DNA of 64,000 nucleotides from Pyrocephalus nanus (GCA_038380795.1 CM076264.1:622001-686000); one strand, 5' to 3'. Shown: positions 25,760 through 39,248, numbered from the stretch's first letter. Made by a program: numbers and translations. Notes: a model not told the origin generated them from the sequence alone.

Positions 25760-26315
25760 GGATGACGGGTCAGTGGAGTCACCTCCAGCTGGTGGTAACT
25801 GGTTCCCCAGGGCTCGGTACTGGGGCCAGTTCTGGTTCACATCTTTATCGCCACATCCTGTGTTCAGATTTGGGCCCTTTACAACAAGAAAGACATTCAG
25901 GCACTGGAGCATGTCCAGAGATGGGAGCGGAGCTGGGGAAGGAGCTGGAGCACCAAGAGCAGCTGAGGGAGCTGTGGAGGCTCAGCCTGGAGAAAAGGAG
26001 GCTCAGGGGGGACCTTCTGGCTCTGCAGCTCCCTGACAGGAGGAGGGAGCCACACAGGTCAGGCTGTGCTCCCAGGGAACAAGGGACAGGACAAGGGGAA
26101 AAGGCCTCAAGCTGCACAAGGCAAGGTTCAGGTTGGAGACTGGAAAACTTCCAGAAAGGGCTGTCCAGCCCCAGCGCAGCTGCCCAGGGCAGTGGTGGAG
26201 TCACTGTCCCTGGGGGGATTTAACAAACATGTAGATGTGGCACTTGGGGACATGGTGTAGTGGTGGGTTTGGCTGTGCTGGATTAATGCTTGGACTCAGT
26301 GATCTTAGAGTGAGA
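25760..26315 (+). mobile_element. CR1 LINE fragment, sense to EREG
   Basis: Recognised by a run of CR1 landmarks in order: CCCCAGGGCTCGGTACTGGGGCC near 25806, TTTGGGCCC followed by AAGAAAG, TGGAGCATGTCCAGAGATGGG, GGCTCAGCCTGGAGAAAAGGAGGCTC, AAGGCCTCAAG, TGCCCAGGGCAGTGGTGGAGTCAC, and ATGTAGATGTGGCACTTGGGGACATGG. It comes from the end of the reverse-transcriptase ORF and the 3'UTR, carries internal deletions, lacks an intact frame, and stops before the terminal octamer repeats. It begins within about 40 bp of the EREG poly(A) signal. Confidence 0.9.
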
Positions 26316-29300
26316 TGGCTTGACTGAGCAGGATCTGTGAAACCCCAGCAGTTATTTTAGGAAAGAGAAACCAGAGTATTGATAATAATGTATATCAATG
26401 CACCTTAGTTCCAATGAACAGCTTTTAGCTGGCATAATTGTAGGAAGTCTTAAAACACAGCTGCTAGTGCAGCCTATCCAACATGACAGCAACACAGATG
26501 TCAGTCCATACCCTCAGGAAAGTTGTGCTTGTTATATTTTGGGTTACAGCAAGGAGATAGCAGCAAGAGTGGCTCTCTGGAGCTGAACACACTAACCTGT
26601 GGCTGCTCGGGGTGTGAGTGTAGCTACAGGAGGAAAGCTGCCTCAGAAACAGATCACGAGTTCTCCCCACACTTTCTGCCCCACTGTCCATCCTACAGGT
26701 GAGAGCAGGGCAAGGACAGGTTTGGAGTGTTGGCATAATGCAGATATCTTGTTGGCCTAAAATACTGATAGAATAACCTGCTGGCTTCAGCTACACCCCG
26801 TGTGTGGCTCCCAGTGAACAGGAAGGATTCCTGCAGCATGTGAATCATCCTTGCTAATGCCATCACTTCTCACACTTTCAGAAGATGTGAGAAAAAGCCC
26901 GACCTTTACGTCATTCCCAGTTGGCCTGCATTGTTGGGAGCTTGTGGGTGTGAGAGCTGTGATCTCTTAACTTGTGCACAGTGGGTTATCCTGTAGGGAT
27001 TATGCTCACCATGCTGGGTCTGTGCAGGTAGTCTGTAGCTACTTTCTGCTACCTTCTGAGATAAATTAAACTCTCAGCACTGGCAGTGCCACAGACCCGT
27101 CCTTGCCCAGCCCTCAGTGCCAGTCAGTCAATGGTCAAGATGGGTTTGGCTGGTACAAATTTTTCCCTGGTCTGCCTGGACTTTCATGTCTCTCTTCAGC
27201 ATCAAGTTAGAAGGGGATCATTGGTCATTCCCAGTTAACTGGATTAACTCTGTGTCACAGGGCCCTTACTAGCTGCTCTTCAGCTTTTCACTTCCTCTCT
27301 CCTTCTCCTGTAATCCAGTTGTGACACAGGAACCTGTTCTGCTGGGTTACTGGTGACAGCTACTGGCAACCTCAGCCGCAGCCTCATTGTTAGTGCAGCC
27401 TTTCCCAATGGGAAGATGGGCTAAAAATCGATTCTTGGAGCCTCCTTCCCTTTTTGCTGTGACCCAGTTAGGATCCGTGGTGACACCTCCGTTTCCCCCT
27501 CAGGCTTCCCTGCCAGTCCGTGAACTGCTCTGGCCAGTCCCTGTTCATCCTGCAGAAACTTTTCCTGGACTCCCAGAGAGCCTCAGCTCAGAGATCCGGC
27601 CCCCACATGCTGCCCTGCCTGCCCCTCTGCTCCCCATGGCAGGAGCATCCAGAAAGGGGACCAGAGCAGCCTTTCTGCTGCAGCACTCGGCTCCACATGC
27701 CCCTAGCTGCTATTGCAGGAAGTTTCAATTGCAGTGACAGCAGCCTGGGGCTTATCATGCCTTTAACTCTTTGGCTCAGGCACATTTAGGAGGAATAGTC
27801 CACTTTCAGATCTGTGCAGGATTTGTTTGTTTTTTCTATCTGTCTTAACATTTAGCTGACTGTCTTGATTTGGCTTGGGCTTTCTCCGCCTATCCTGTTG
27901 CTCATCTGACTCCCAGCCCATAACAGCCCTTCCAGAACCTGTGTTTTTCTCTCTCGTGCACATGATTGAGAAACTGCAGAGCTTGGGGCCACATACCAGC
28001 CTGCCACCTCAACAGCTTGTGCCGGCTGGACGGAGGTTGCCAGTCCAGCAACCACACAGCTGGGTCCTGCTGACACACCCCACATAATTTGTCTCTGAGA
28101 GTGAACCTCCCTCATTCTTTCCATGGTTTCTGCTGGCACCACCTCCATCCCTCTGGTGCAGCTCTTCCTCGCCTGCACCACCCACAGCCAGACTCACCTT
28201 CCCCGTGGTGAGAGCACCTGTGCTGTGCCTCTCAGGTGGCCCTGCCTGAGCCTTCTTTCTCCCACGGCTTCACCCCCTGCACAAGTGTTACAGGCTCCTG
28301 CCAGGGCAGTTCTCCACTGCCTGTGACAAACTGCATCACAGGAGAGTTGGTGTGGGGGACAGGGACAGCACTAGATCCTGGTGCTGGAGAGACCCACCTG
28401 ATGATCTGGTCATCGTACTGGTGGATGACAGGTGACCATCTACCTGTCCTCAGGTGACCAGTGTGTCACTGTGCGGGGTTTCTCCCTGAGACACTTGTGC
28501 TGGAACCTTTCTGGAGGACTGAGCAGCCACAGTTCCAATAGCTGCAGCGATGCTCCATTGGATGTCTCCCTATCCTTTCCAGACTTAGCCCATCCCAGAC
28601 CTGCCCTCTTGGTAACCCCACCCTGGGGTTCTCACCCACAACTGTATATTTTATCCAAAACCCGTTCCAGCCTTCTGGGATTCAGGCAAAGGCCATCTTA
28701 TTCTTGTTTTCAGTCCTTGGGCTGTCTTATCTAGAAAGCAGCAGCAACAATTCCTCCCTGGTGCTGTATGGAAGGGTTTGAAATAAGGCTTGCTGTAAAC
28801 TTTCTAAAATGCTCTGCTTTTGTGCAGACGTCAGTGGTGTCGATGTTTCCCCAGGTCACTATGTGGCTGACTAGTTTTAGGAGGGCATTAGAAGAAAAAC
28901 CTTTTCTAAAGCAGCCACCAGGCACAGAAGTGCAGAGAGTGAGTAGTCCCGGCAATTCGAGCCATCCATCACATCTTTATTTCTTGAGAGAAAAGCTTTT
29001 TCAGCGTCAGTGGTGTGCCCAGTTACCAAACCTGGAGCTGCCCTTTCCACAGTGTCCGTGGCTGCCACAGGGGTTAAAAGCAACGCCCCTGCAGCACACT
29101 GTGCAGCTGCAGCCCCGGGACAGATGCCCACAGCAGTGCAGTTAGCTTCCTTTCTCCAGAGGCCTGCTGCCTTTGTGTGCCTCACTGTCTTGGGCAACCC
29201 CGGCCCTTTGTGAGTCATGTGTCCCCCTCAGCGGGTTTCCTCAGGCTTCGTCAGCCGATCGTGTCACAAGTGTGTCGGGAGCTGCAGGAAGCCTCGCTGA

Positions 29301-32300
29301 CAGTCCTGGGTTACATCACAGAGGTGGAGGACGTTTGGACAACTGGTCCTTGTCCCCGCTGAGGCAAGTCTGGGACTGCACAGCGCATCTGGCACCTCGT
29401 CCCGGGGCTGCTCCCGTGAAGGGCAGGAACGGAGCTCAGGGAGGAGAGAAAGGAGCTTAAGTGGGCTGGAAAGACTTACAAATCCTGTACTCATTGCATA
29501 TCTGACCTGGGTCAGTAGCAGTCACCCTTTGCGTCTGTGCTGAAGAAAGGGTGGATGGGTGGATGGACCAATGGACAGAAAGAAGGAGGGAAGAGAGGAC
29601 AGATGTAAGGAAGGACAGATGGAAGGCGTTTCATCAGTAAATGTAGAAGTTTGGTCTTGCACAAAGAGTCATCATTATTTTAAATTGCTTCAGCACTCCC
29701 ATTATATAATTCTATTCCATGTGATTAAAAGATTTCCCAGCAAAGTTGGAGATAAGGACAACTGATCAAAAAGATAGTGAGAAATCTCTGTGCCCTACCC
29801 TGATGGGTGCCAGACTGATCCCTCTGACCCAGTCACCAGAGGGCATCAGCCTCCTGATAGGAAAAGCCAGTAGGGATTTAGGAGGTGAGATGCAGGAGTG
29901 AACAGGCACCAGCCCCAGGTGGGGAGCCCTGTTTGTCCGTGGATGGTTGTCAGCGGTCTCCAGTGGCCCTGTGACAGTGGCTCTTTCCGTTCCGGTTTGT
30001 CGGGCTGGTTGTCAATGCCCTTCATTATAACGGGAGGCTGAGGAAGTTGGACAAGCCTCACAGATGAGGAAGAGGAGCCAGTTCAGCTGCCTCTCCCAGA
30101 GCAGCTGTCATTTGCACGGTACAGGCAGAGAAATAGGGGGTAATTTCAGGAGAGAGGACTGGCTGATGGAAGATATCCATCTGATACACGCAGCAACAAC
30201 AACAGCAGAGCCTACAGGTCACTGCTGAAAGGGGGACAGTGGAAACCAGGCTGAGGAGTTCTGAGAAGGGGATGGAAAATCAGGGAAGAATAGGGTTTAG
30301 ATGAGGGAAAGAAGAGATGGTGAGAGATTTTTGACTGTAAAAAGGACACACTAGTGAAGTCAGGAGGAAACAGAACCCAGTACCTCACAAAATCAGTGCA
30401 CTTGCAGCCTCCCAAAAATCTGGAGCTCATTCGGCATCAGTCTACCCAGCTCCTGTGAAAAGCTCACCGGGAGGACAGGAGCATTTAAAGGAGGAAGGGC
30501 AAATATCAGAAATCAGACTAGAAATCTGACTCGGGTCATTTCTTCTCCCAACATATTCACCTATTTATTAAGTTCTCCTTTGTGCTGTGATAGCTGAACT
30601 GGGGATATTTCATTTTTGTTGGTTCACCACTGGTCAAAACTTGCTGGGTTTTTTTCCTAACTCACAAAGTTGTTTTGTTCCAATGAACTCATATCAAGCA
30701 GAGGGGGAGAAAGGTCTGTCCTTCAGCCGGTGTCCTCTTCGGAGCCCCGTGACATTTCTAGCGCTGGTTTCGTTCCCATCTAGCGGCCGCCTGGAAGATT
30801 ACACCTCCAGACTCGCAGATCCTCGGGTCTTGGCGTGGGACATCCGGAGTGTCATCCCACAGTGGCATGCGCGAGACTTGGGCGTAGGGATAGGGGAGAG
30901 TGGGGGCACATCACACGCCATGGGGAGTTAGCTTGGAAATTACCTGTGGCAAAGCAGCGCTTTGTTCTCATCCTGAGAACATCAGAGAACACTTCTGAGC
31001 TCAGGAATACTGAGATTTTTGTGTGCATCCAAAAAAGTGGAAATTTAGTCTTTCAGCATTTTCTTAATGCAAAATTCGAAGTACTGACAACCTCAACATG
31101 GATAAAATAATCATATTTTTGGCATAAAGCCCTTTTTTGGATTAGAAATGGGAGCTGGAAAGCCAGACTTCCCAGAGGGGCAGAGACATAGCTTTGGTCA
31201 GTACTGATCTGAAATGCACAGCTTCTCTGGAAGGTTCTCATCTGTCCTCGGAGTGATTAATCACTACTGCAAGGCTCAGCTTCCTGATATGTATGGTAAA
31301 GTTTTCCTTTCTTTGCAAACCAAAGGTGATCAGCAGCTGTCAGAGCTGTGCAGCCACCGAGAGCCTTTTGTCAGCCCCCTCACTCACTGCCACGGGCACC
31401 GTGAGCTCGGCCTGCCATCGGCGGAGGCTGGAAGCCATGCCAGGCTCTGTCACAGATTTTATTCACCCCACAGCCGCCCTTCCTGCAAATTCATCAACTT
31501 CAAAACGAGCTGCTCAGGCTCATGGTCTGAGAATGCAAGAGTCACCGTGCCCTCCCAGGGTTTTGGCAGTGACCTCAGCCCTGACGCACTGAGCCCACCG
31601 ACGGACACCCGGCATGGGAAGATCTCTGATTGCCCTGGCGGTGATTTGGCGCTCGTGGGTGGCAAGGAAATGCAGTCTGTGGCTCTCTGGTGTGGGGTGC
31701 GGGCCCGTGTCAGAGAAGGCTGTGCCTTGGCCTCCTGTCTACTTGCTGCTGAACTGATGTTTTACCTGTCAGTCTCCCCTGCGTCCGGCAGCAGGGCTGG
31801 GACAGAGGCGTTTTAAAGCTGAGTGCGAGGCCGGTTGTTATTGTAGGTCAGGAGGGCCCCGAGCAGCCTCAGCTCTCCTCCCTTCAGTTTCTTCCTAAAC
31901 ATTTAATGCTTTTACTTACCCTGTGGCTTCATATGTGGCACGTAGCACCCGTGAAACGAAGAATTATGGCATACACAGGGGTCGGGACACCTGAAATGGG
32001 ACTCCTGAATTGTTACTGTATGGCCATTTCTGAGTTTTTGTACACAGTTTCATGCTTTTTTTTTTCAGGGCAGCTCCTTCTTTTAGTGCTCTTGGTTTTA
32101 TTTGCCACCACTCTGCTAATGGGAGGGAAAAATGGCTCTCTGGCTGCAATGCTTAGTGGCCTATACCATGTGTGTTTAGATAATGTCTTTAAGTCCTAAA
32201 ATAATTTAACTGTAGTCAAACATCATGGCCTTTTTTTTTCTTTTACACAGAAACATGTCAGTTCCAGGCAGCTTGAGCTCTCAGCCCTGCACTTCATACC

Positions 32301-35300
32301 TCCAGGTTCCTCTCCCTGTTAGAAGCAGACCCGTACTCCTGCTGAAACTTCCTGGGTGAAACCCTCAAGGAGCAGATCCGTGCAAACGCTGGTGCATCAG
32401 TGATGTTGACAGACATTTTAGGAGGGGATGAGACCTCTTATCAGCAGAACACAGCTCTGGGAGTGGCATACTGGAGTCCACCTCAAAGCAGAGCCCAGGT
32501 TTGCTCCAGAGGGGCAGAGTGTGCCTCCATGCTGTCAGGCTTGGCTGAACGCAAACCTGCCAGGACGGCGTTGCAGCGTGCCGCTGTAAACTGGGTCCTG
32601 TCCAAGGACTTCAAGAAGAGGGTTTTCTACTGAAGGCAGACCTGCCTACAAGAGGAAATGAGGCTGTGCCCAGGGAGCCTCCTTCTCAGCATGAGTGTGC
32701 AATCCTTATGCAAACAAGCCCTTACTCACACGGTGTGTCTCAGCAGTCCTGTCCTGGGAACGCGCTGGGCCCGCGCTGCAGCCCCGCGGGGACACGTGTG
32801 ACACGCAGGGAACAGGGGACACAGGTTCCACTGAGGGATGGAGGCAGCTCACAGAGCCCTCACTGATCCCGCTTCAGCACGCTGACCTGAGCGCTCCAGC
32901 TGCCAGGACTGACTGATTCCAGCAGCGCCTTTCTAGTTCCCCAAATGTCATGCCCCTTTGCTGGCACCTTGGTGCGGTTCAAGGCAGCCAGATGTCACGA
33001 GGGCACAACTCTTGGTAGCCAAAAGCAGGCACCACCAGCAAACAATGGGATTTCCAAGGAAGCATAACAAACATGCCTGTGAAATGGGGTGTTCTCCTGA
33101 GCTTCTTTGCTTGCTCATGGCCTGTGAAAAAACCAAAATCCAGAGTGATCTACGTAATCACTGTTGCACATAGGAAGCCTTGCCTGGGCTTTGTTCTAGG
33201 GAAAAAACCTGGCTCTGGCAAAGGCGAGAGGAAAGGAATTGCTAATTGCTGTAGGCTTCTCCTGTGATTCATTCTTTCTTCACATACCAAATGACTTCAA
33301 ATAGGTAAAGAAAATTCACCACCTGATGCACCCATGGGAAGGCGCTAGGAAGATTTTAAAGCAAAAAGGTAAGACTTAAGCTGCATTTCCAGGAGAAAAT
33401 TCCCAAACATTCCTCTCATGTCCTTTATTTCTCTGCTACTCTGGACACTTTGGAAATCACATGCAACACAGAAGGAAAACATCGTGCTGATTCTGCTCCT
33501 AGGCCTCCTGTGAGGCTGCAGTCCCTCAAAATGGGCAGTACTGTATAATTTGCTCACATGCTCTGTGCTGTCAAATGGGCTGTGATAGACATCTCCGAGG
33601 TGACTTCATTCCCCAGCCCCCAAGGTGAGGAAAGGCGTGTGAGACAAATTCAGTCAGACTACCCGCTGCACCTTCCAGCGCCACCAACACGCTTTAGGTC
33701 AGCCAGACTTTCCTGGCCAAGACCCTTAAAGGTACCCCCCACACTGTTGCCACTCCATCTATACCCCCCTACAGGGGCATTTTGGTTTGGGGAGGCTTTT
33801 TTTAATTTTAAAATTTCTGCTTTGGCTCTTTTTTAGCTGAATCTGTAAGACACTAGAGAAAAAAAGCCTCTGTTTTCCCAAGTGTGGGCATCATTTTTCC
33901 AGCAGCCACACTACCCACATAACTACACGTGCACTCTAAGTCAGTGCGTTCTGGGATTGAGCTGGGAGATCTCCAAACTCAGTGAACAGCAGCTTTTGCT
34001 ATCTCAAGCCCAGCTCCACAGTTAAACATTTTTTTCTCCCCTGTTTAGAATGAGGACTTTTGGAGCACTTGCATAACGATACCGTGGCTTCATGCACCTT
34101 TGGGATGTGATGAGCTGGTGGTCTCCTCTGCTAGGGACCATGCGGAGCTGCAGTCCTGGAAATGTTACTCAGAAGAAGGATGACCTGATCATTTTGCCCA
34201 TCCAGCAATGATGTGGTAAGCTGAATATATCAAATATTGTATTGCAGGTAATTGGCCACAGTAATGTTGCCTGGTAAATCAGTGTAAAAGGCACTGACTA
34301 CAGCAGCTGAGCTCTGGCCTTGGTTTCCTTAGGGATTCTAAGCGCCTTCCCCTTACTGCCCAGTGAGGTCAGGAGGGTGGGTTTGCACCGGGGTACTGCG
34401 GGGAGCCTACCCTGGGGTGCTCTTGGGGAGGGCCACGAGCCCACCCTCACCAGAGAGTCCTGGGGGAAGTTCCTGTGAATCGCCCAAGGAAGTAGAAGAA
34501 AGGGCAGCGATTCTCAGTGCTCTGCAGCGTGGCAGAACAGGGGATTTTGGAGGAGGAGATTGGTAGCGGAGGGACGGCTCCCCATGCTAGTGTAAATCCA
34601 GGATTGCTTCACCCACCTCATGGCTTCAGGCCCTTAAAATTACTGCCGGGGTCAGGATCTGCCCCAAGCATTCGCAGATTGAGCTGCTGCACAAAAACGA
34701 GTGGGTGAGCTCTGGAGGATGTGCTTGGTCAAACGAGAGCTGCTCGGTGCTGTGTAGAGAATAGAGCAGTCCAAGCCCAGGGCACTGTGCTAACAGCAGG
34801 CAACTTCCCAAAAAATCCTCCTAGCACGTGGCAGGACTGCTGTCCTGGGCAGGCTTGCAGCACGTTCCACGCGCCTGAAGCAAAGCCGAGCGTGGCATGC
34901 CCGGCAGAGCTGTGCCCAGTGCCAGTGAGAGGCAATGACAGGAGCCACGACACAGCCCCCGTACTCTGCAAATGATGGGGCCGTGCTCCCCACTGCCTGC
35001 CAGCCAGGAAGGCCTGTGCCAAGCAAGAGTAAATCCCACTGATGTGATTCAGTAGCATAACACTCCTTAGCACTGCTGTGTGTTTTATCATTTTAGGCAG
35101 GGATGCCGGTGGCCACTGGAGTTGGTGTTGGCTGAGAAGATACCCCTTAGTTTTTCAGGAGAGACTGTTTTTTTTCATTTCTGTTGATATAAATGAGAGA
35201 AAATTCTGGCTCTTGGCACCATGGGACCAACAGATTCTGTTCCTTTTGTTTTTTCTCCTTAGACATGCTCCAGAAGATTTTGCAGTCAGATGCAGAGAGA

Positions 35301-38212
35301 CTATAAACACGTGGCACCAGTCAGGCTTCCCCAGAGGGAAGAGTGCATAGATTATTCCCTTTCTGGAATTGCTCATGCAATTCCTGCTTCAGCCTAAGTC
35401 TCTGGGGAAGGAGTGGAGCACAGGGAGAATGTCACCATCCTAAAAAATAATTATTTGCTGAGGGTTTTCTCAGCAAGGAGGCACAGCTACCTGGACGCCT
35501 GGGTGTCTCAGAGACTGACAAACTCTAATGATTTCCAGAAAAGCAATATCCAGTTCTTTCCCTTCTTTCCTCCTCAATACCCTGGCTACACACTTATATC
35601 CTCTCTATTACAGCAATCTCGATTTACATCAGCAGGAACCAGAGTCACACATGCCTCACTTCAAAGCTCCCTCGCTGCCTGTGAGGGAGCTGCTGATAGC
35701 AGAAGATAGTGGTGTCTGCAGCTCACAAGTGAAGTGAAAGTCTGGTGAGCTGCCCAGACAGACACCACTCCGGTTTGAGTCATTACCCTTTTCCACCTGT
35801 TCTCAGCTGGATGGATGAGAAAGGATCACTCATGTTCAAACACCAGGTCAGCTGTGCCCGCCCTGGCAAAATAAACATTTGATGTCAGTGAAGAAAATTA
35901 ATGGGATGGTATTTAAGATACTTCCTTTCCCTTCACGCATTTCTCAGGGGTTTTATCAAAAGTAAAGAGAGTGAATAATAAGATCCCAGTTGGCACTCGG
36001 ACTCTCCTGGAAGACATGATGTCCAAGCACACTCCACCAAGGCCCAGCAGCTGTCAGCATCGGTGTCACCTTGCCTCCACAAATCACTGCCTATGCCCTG
36101 GGTCACCGTGGCATGTCTGGGGATGGGATGGCTGTGTTCTAGCCACCCCCTATTCAACAAACATGGACAGGGTTCAGAGGGGTGAAGAGCTGGCACCGCT
36201 CTCACCTGCACTGGGTGCTGTCGGGTGCTGTCTGAGCCTGGGCTGCGCTGGAGGTTTTCAAACTGATGATCGAGGCCCAGGGAGGGCCAGCAGGTCTCCC
36301 GAGGCTCACATTTCCACCAGCAGGAGTCAGCAGCCCATCTCCCACTGCACTGCTGGCCCATGGAAAACAAGGTCTGCTCAGGACAGATGCCAAGGAAAGA
36401 CTGGCCGTGCCCATGAGTTTAGCTCCCTGCACACATTTCCTGCTCAGCTCTAAGCTGCACCCTGTTGGTTTGAGAGCCTTTGGGGAAGCTCCCTCTCCCC
36501 TGGAACGGTCCTGATGGAATAGTGAGAGCAAGGGCACTCCCCGAGCAGCAGCCCCAGCCTGGGTGTCCTGCCGGGAAACCCCCGGTGCTGCCGGGAGCGG
36601 TGGCTCAGTAGGTGGCACTCTGCATCCACGGGGAACCAGCACCTTCCCAAAGGGGAGCCCTGCCCAGCTGGCCCCACTGCAGTGGGGCCTATGGAATTAC
36701 ACCTGGAATGCCCTGAAACACGTGGCCTATGGAGGGTGTTTTCTCCCAGAAGCAGCCAAGCAGGACTTGACCAGGACACTGCCATTTGGGAAGAGCTCCC
36801 CTGAACCTCTCCGTGCACAACTGGTGCCCATGATGACCTCGCTGCATTTTCTGGACCCTGAGGAATTGTGCTGGTTGATGGCAGGCTACCCCTTCTTCTT
36901 GAAGGACACAGGAGCAGCAGGAGGACATTGGTAAAATGACAGGTTCGAAGCATGCCAAGCCAAATCCCTCGCTACTGGCAGTCAGTGAGATGGAGCCATC
37001 AGCTGGAGACCGGAGGAGAGAGGGAATACGGTGAGTCAGCTGCTGGATATGCCGTGTTTGGTCTCTAAACAGCGCAGGTAACACGGGCAATTGCACTTGG
37101 GGCATTCAACCTTTCCCCCGCTAAGCTTCTCCTTCCAGCTGCTCAGCGGTTTGCCAAGTGCAGCACACAGGGCTGGAATGTTCAGTGCTCAGTATATTCC
37201 TCAGACTGAACTTAAAAAAATCAATTGGAAATACCTCCAGTAAATCTCTGATAAACTGGGAGAAATATTTTGGTTTAGCACTTGCAAAAAAGGAAATTCA
37301 TGAGGTAAGCTGCAGTGCCAGGCTGAGGTGCCAGCCTTGAGCATGGCAGGCAGGAAGGAGGAAAATTCCTAGCTGACAAACCTCCCTTTGGCCATTCTCA
37401 CACCACCAACCCCACGGCAGAAGAGCCCCTAAATCCCAATGTTTCTGCCTTTGGATCACATGCAAATGACCTCTGTGCATGCCAGGCCCTGGGACTTACG
37501 GGAGACTTGTGGGAAGGGAAGTGCAATCCTAGGGGGAAAGGAGGGGTCCCATGGATCACCTGGCTGCCCCCACATAGAGCTGTAGCCCAGAAGCTGCTTG
37601 GTGACTGCCTACCAGTGCTCTCTGCCCTGGGGCTGTGGCAGCCAAGCTGGATTTGCCTTTTCTCTGCTGCAGCCCCTCTGAGGAAAGGCACAGGAAATGA
37701 GGGGAAACATGACAAAACTCCCACCAGTAAAGCTGTTGGATATTGCCACCCAGTTTTAATTGCACCGTGCACAAAGGGACTGCCACAGGTCTGCCGGGGC
37801 TGGCTGTCCCAGGTCAACATCCGAGTGACTGATCCAGCATCTTCTTTTCCAGACCTCTTGGACATCACTTCTTGGCTTTGGCATGACCGGGCAAAGACAC
37901 TGGGACCAGCTGTGTGTGTGTGGAAGAAGGGAGAAGGTTCAGTGACTGAGAGACCTGGATCCCTGCCACCTTGAGCAAAGGCTCCATCAGCTTCCGGAGC
38001 TGTAAGTAGCATTCCAGCACCTCTCAGTTAGAAGGCCCAAGTCTTCCATTTCCAGTGCTTGGCAGCTTTGCCACCCACTGTCCTCCTGCCCCGCTGTGCT
38101 GCGGGACTGGAGCGGAGGGGCACCGGTCCCTTCATCCTTGTATCCCTGGGCTTCTATCCACTGTATCCCAGCCCACCTGCTGTCCCAGGTTTTTCCCTCT
38201 CAAACTAGTAGT
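26316..38212. other. Spacer between EREG and AREG
   Basis: About 12 kb without a supported exon on either strand. I looked for a further EGF-type ligand by the split EGF exon pattern and found none. Open frames here are short and without domains. One purine-rich simple repeat occurs at 29549-29627. Confidence 0.6.
29549..29627. repeat. Degenerate purine-rich simple repeat (GGAT/GGAC/GGAA)
   Basis: About 80 bp of imperfect tetranucleotide units (GGAT, GGAC, GAAG and similar), almost all purines on the plus strand. Old microsatellite, non-coding. Confidence 0.75.
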
Positions 38213-38549
38213 TCTCTCTACAACTTCCTGAAAGGAGGTCGTAATGAGGTGGGGGCTGGTCTCCTCTGCCATGCCTGTAGTGAGAGGACTAGAGGAAATG
38301 GCCTTAAACTGAGACAGGGGAGATTCAGATTAGATATTAGAAAAAAAATGTTTTCAGTGTTAGGGTGATCAGGCATTGGAATAGGTTGCCTGGGAGGTGG
38401 TAGAGTTACCATCCCTGGAGGTGTTCAAGAGGCATCTGGTTCTGGAGCTGGGTGATGTGTTTTAGTGGTTTAGGGGTTACAGTGGCAGTGTTGGTTGGAC
38501 TTGATGATCTTAAAGGTCTCTTCCAACCTTACTGATTCTGTGATTCTGA
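38213..38549 (+). mobile_element. CR1 LINE 3'-end fragment with terminal repeat
   Basis: CR1 3' region in forward orientation: CTACAACTTCCTGAAAGGAGG, GGGGGCTGGTCTCCTCTGCC, GAGGAAATGGCCTTAAACTG, AGATTAGATATTAG, a GGAATAGGTTGCCTGGGAGG block, CCCTGGAGGTGTTCAAGA, and TTGGACTTGATGATCTTAAA. It finishes with TGATTCTGTGATTCTGAA, the short terminal repeat of avian CR1. 5'-truncated and non-coding. It lies about 0.6-0.9 kb upstream of the AREG TATA-like box. Confidence 0.92.
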
Positions 38550-38869
38550 AGTGTGCTTCCCCATACAATGTCTCGGAGAGATGGCCGTGGTGAGGTGCCC
38601 TCCAGGAAGGGCAACTGTGAGGCAGAGTGCCCCCATGGAGCACATTTGTCCCTGCCCGGGTGGGTGCCACCATTTACTCAGCTGTTACTCATGCGCTGCT
38701 CAAGCAGGCAGACATAGGCACTTTGGCAAGGGTGGGTGATAGATGGGTTTATTGCGGGAAAAAGTTTCTCCAGGGCACACGCGGAGAGAACAAGGAGCAC
38801 GGGAGCCAGCAGACAGACAGGTGTGCCCGCAATAACCCGGCGCTGTGACCCATGCTGGACTCAGATTGC

Positions 38870-39060
38870 GCAGGGAACTTGTGGCTGCCCCATCCCTGAA
38901 GGTGTCTAAGGCCAGGCTGACGGGGCTTGGAGCAACCTGGGATAGTGGGAGGTGTCCCTGCCCATGGCAGGGGGTGGAGTGAGGTGGTCATCTAGGTCTC
39001 CCCCCACCCCAAACCATTCTGGAAATCTTTGATACTGTAATCCTGGGATTCTGTGATTCC
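38870..39060 (+). mobile_element. CR1 LINE 3'-end fragment (second subfamily) next to the AREG promoter
   Basis: Forward CR1 3' end of a different subfamily type: GTGGCTGCCCCATCCCTGAA, GGGGCTTGGAGCAACCTGG, GGTGTCCCTGCCCATGGCAGGGGG and CCCAAACCATTCTGG, ending near GGGATTCTGTGATTCC. It stops about 70 bp short of the AREG TATA-like box and directly abuts the GC-rich core promoter. Confidence 0.88.
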
Positions 39061-39128
39061 ACGGTCCCGCCCCGCCGGCCCCGCCCCTCTGACGCCGCTC
39101 CACGTCCGCGCCCCCAGCGCCGGCCGCC

Positions 39129-39136
39129 CATAAAGC
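39129..39136 (+). promoter_or_regulatory. AREG: TATA-like box of AREG
   Basis: CATAAAGC lies 120 bp upstream of the start codon and shares the CATAAAG heptamer with the EREG promoter. A start site near 39156-39164 is inferred, giving a 5'UTR of about 85-95 nt. Confidence 0.65.
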
Positions 39137-39248
39137 GGGCAGGGGCGGCGGGCGGCTCCTCATGGAGCGTTGCGGGCCGCTGACACCTGTCGCAATATTC
39201 CTTTCCCTTCCCTCGCCCTCTCCGTCGCCGCCCGCCACGGGACCGACA

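Noticed and set aside
25762..26223. 153-codon plus-strand frame behind EREG
   Set aside because: It lies within the CR1 fragment and does not follow the CR1 ORF2 protein across its whole length; it is a decayed repeat, not a gene.
36202..37105. Overlapping frames of 120-167 codons on both strands in the spacer
   Set aside because: No recognisable domain, no coding-like pairing of splice signals, and similar lengths on opposite strands, as expected by chance in locally GC-rich DNA.
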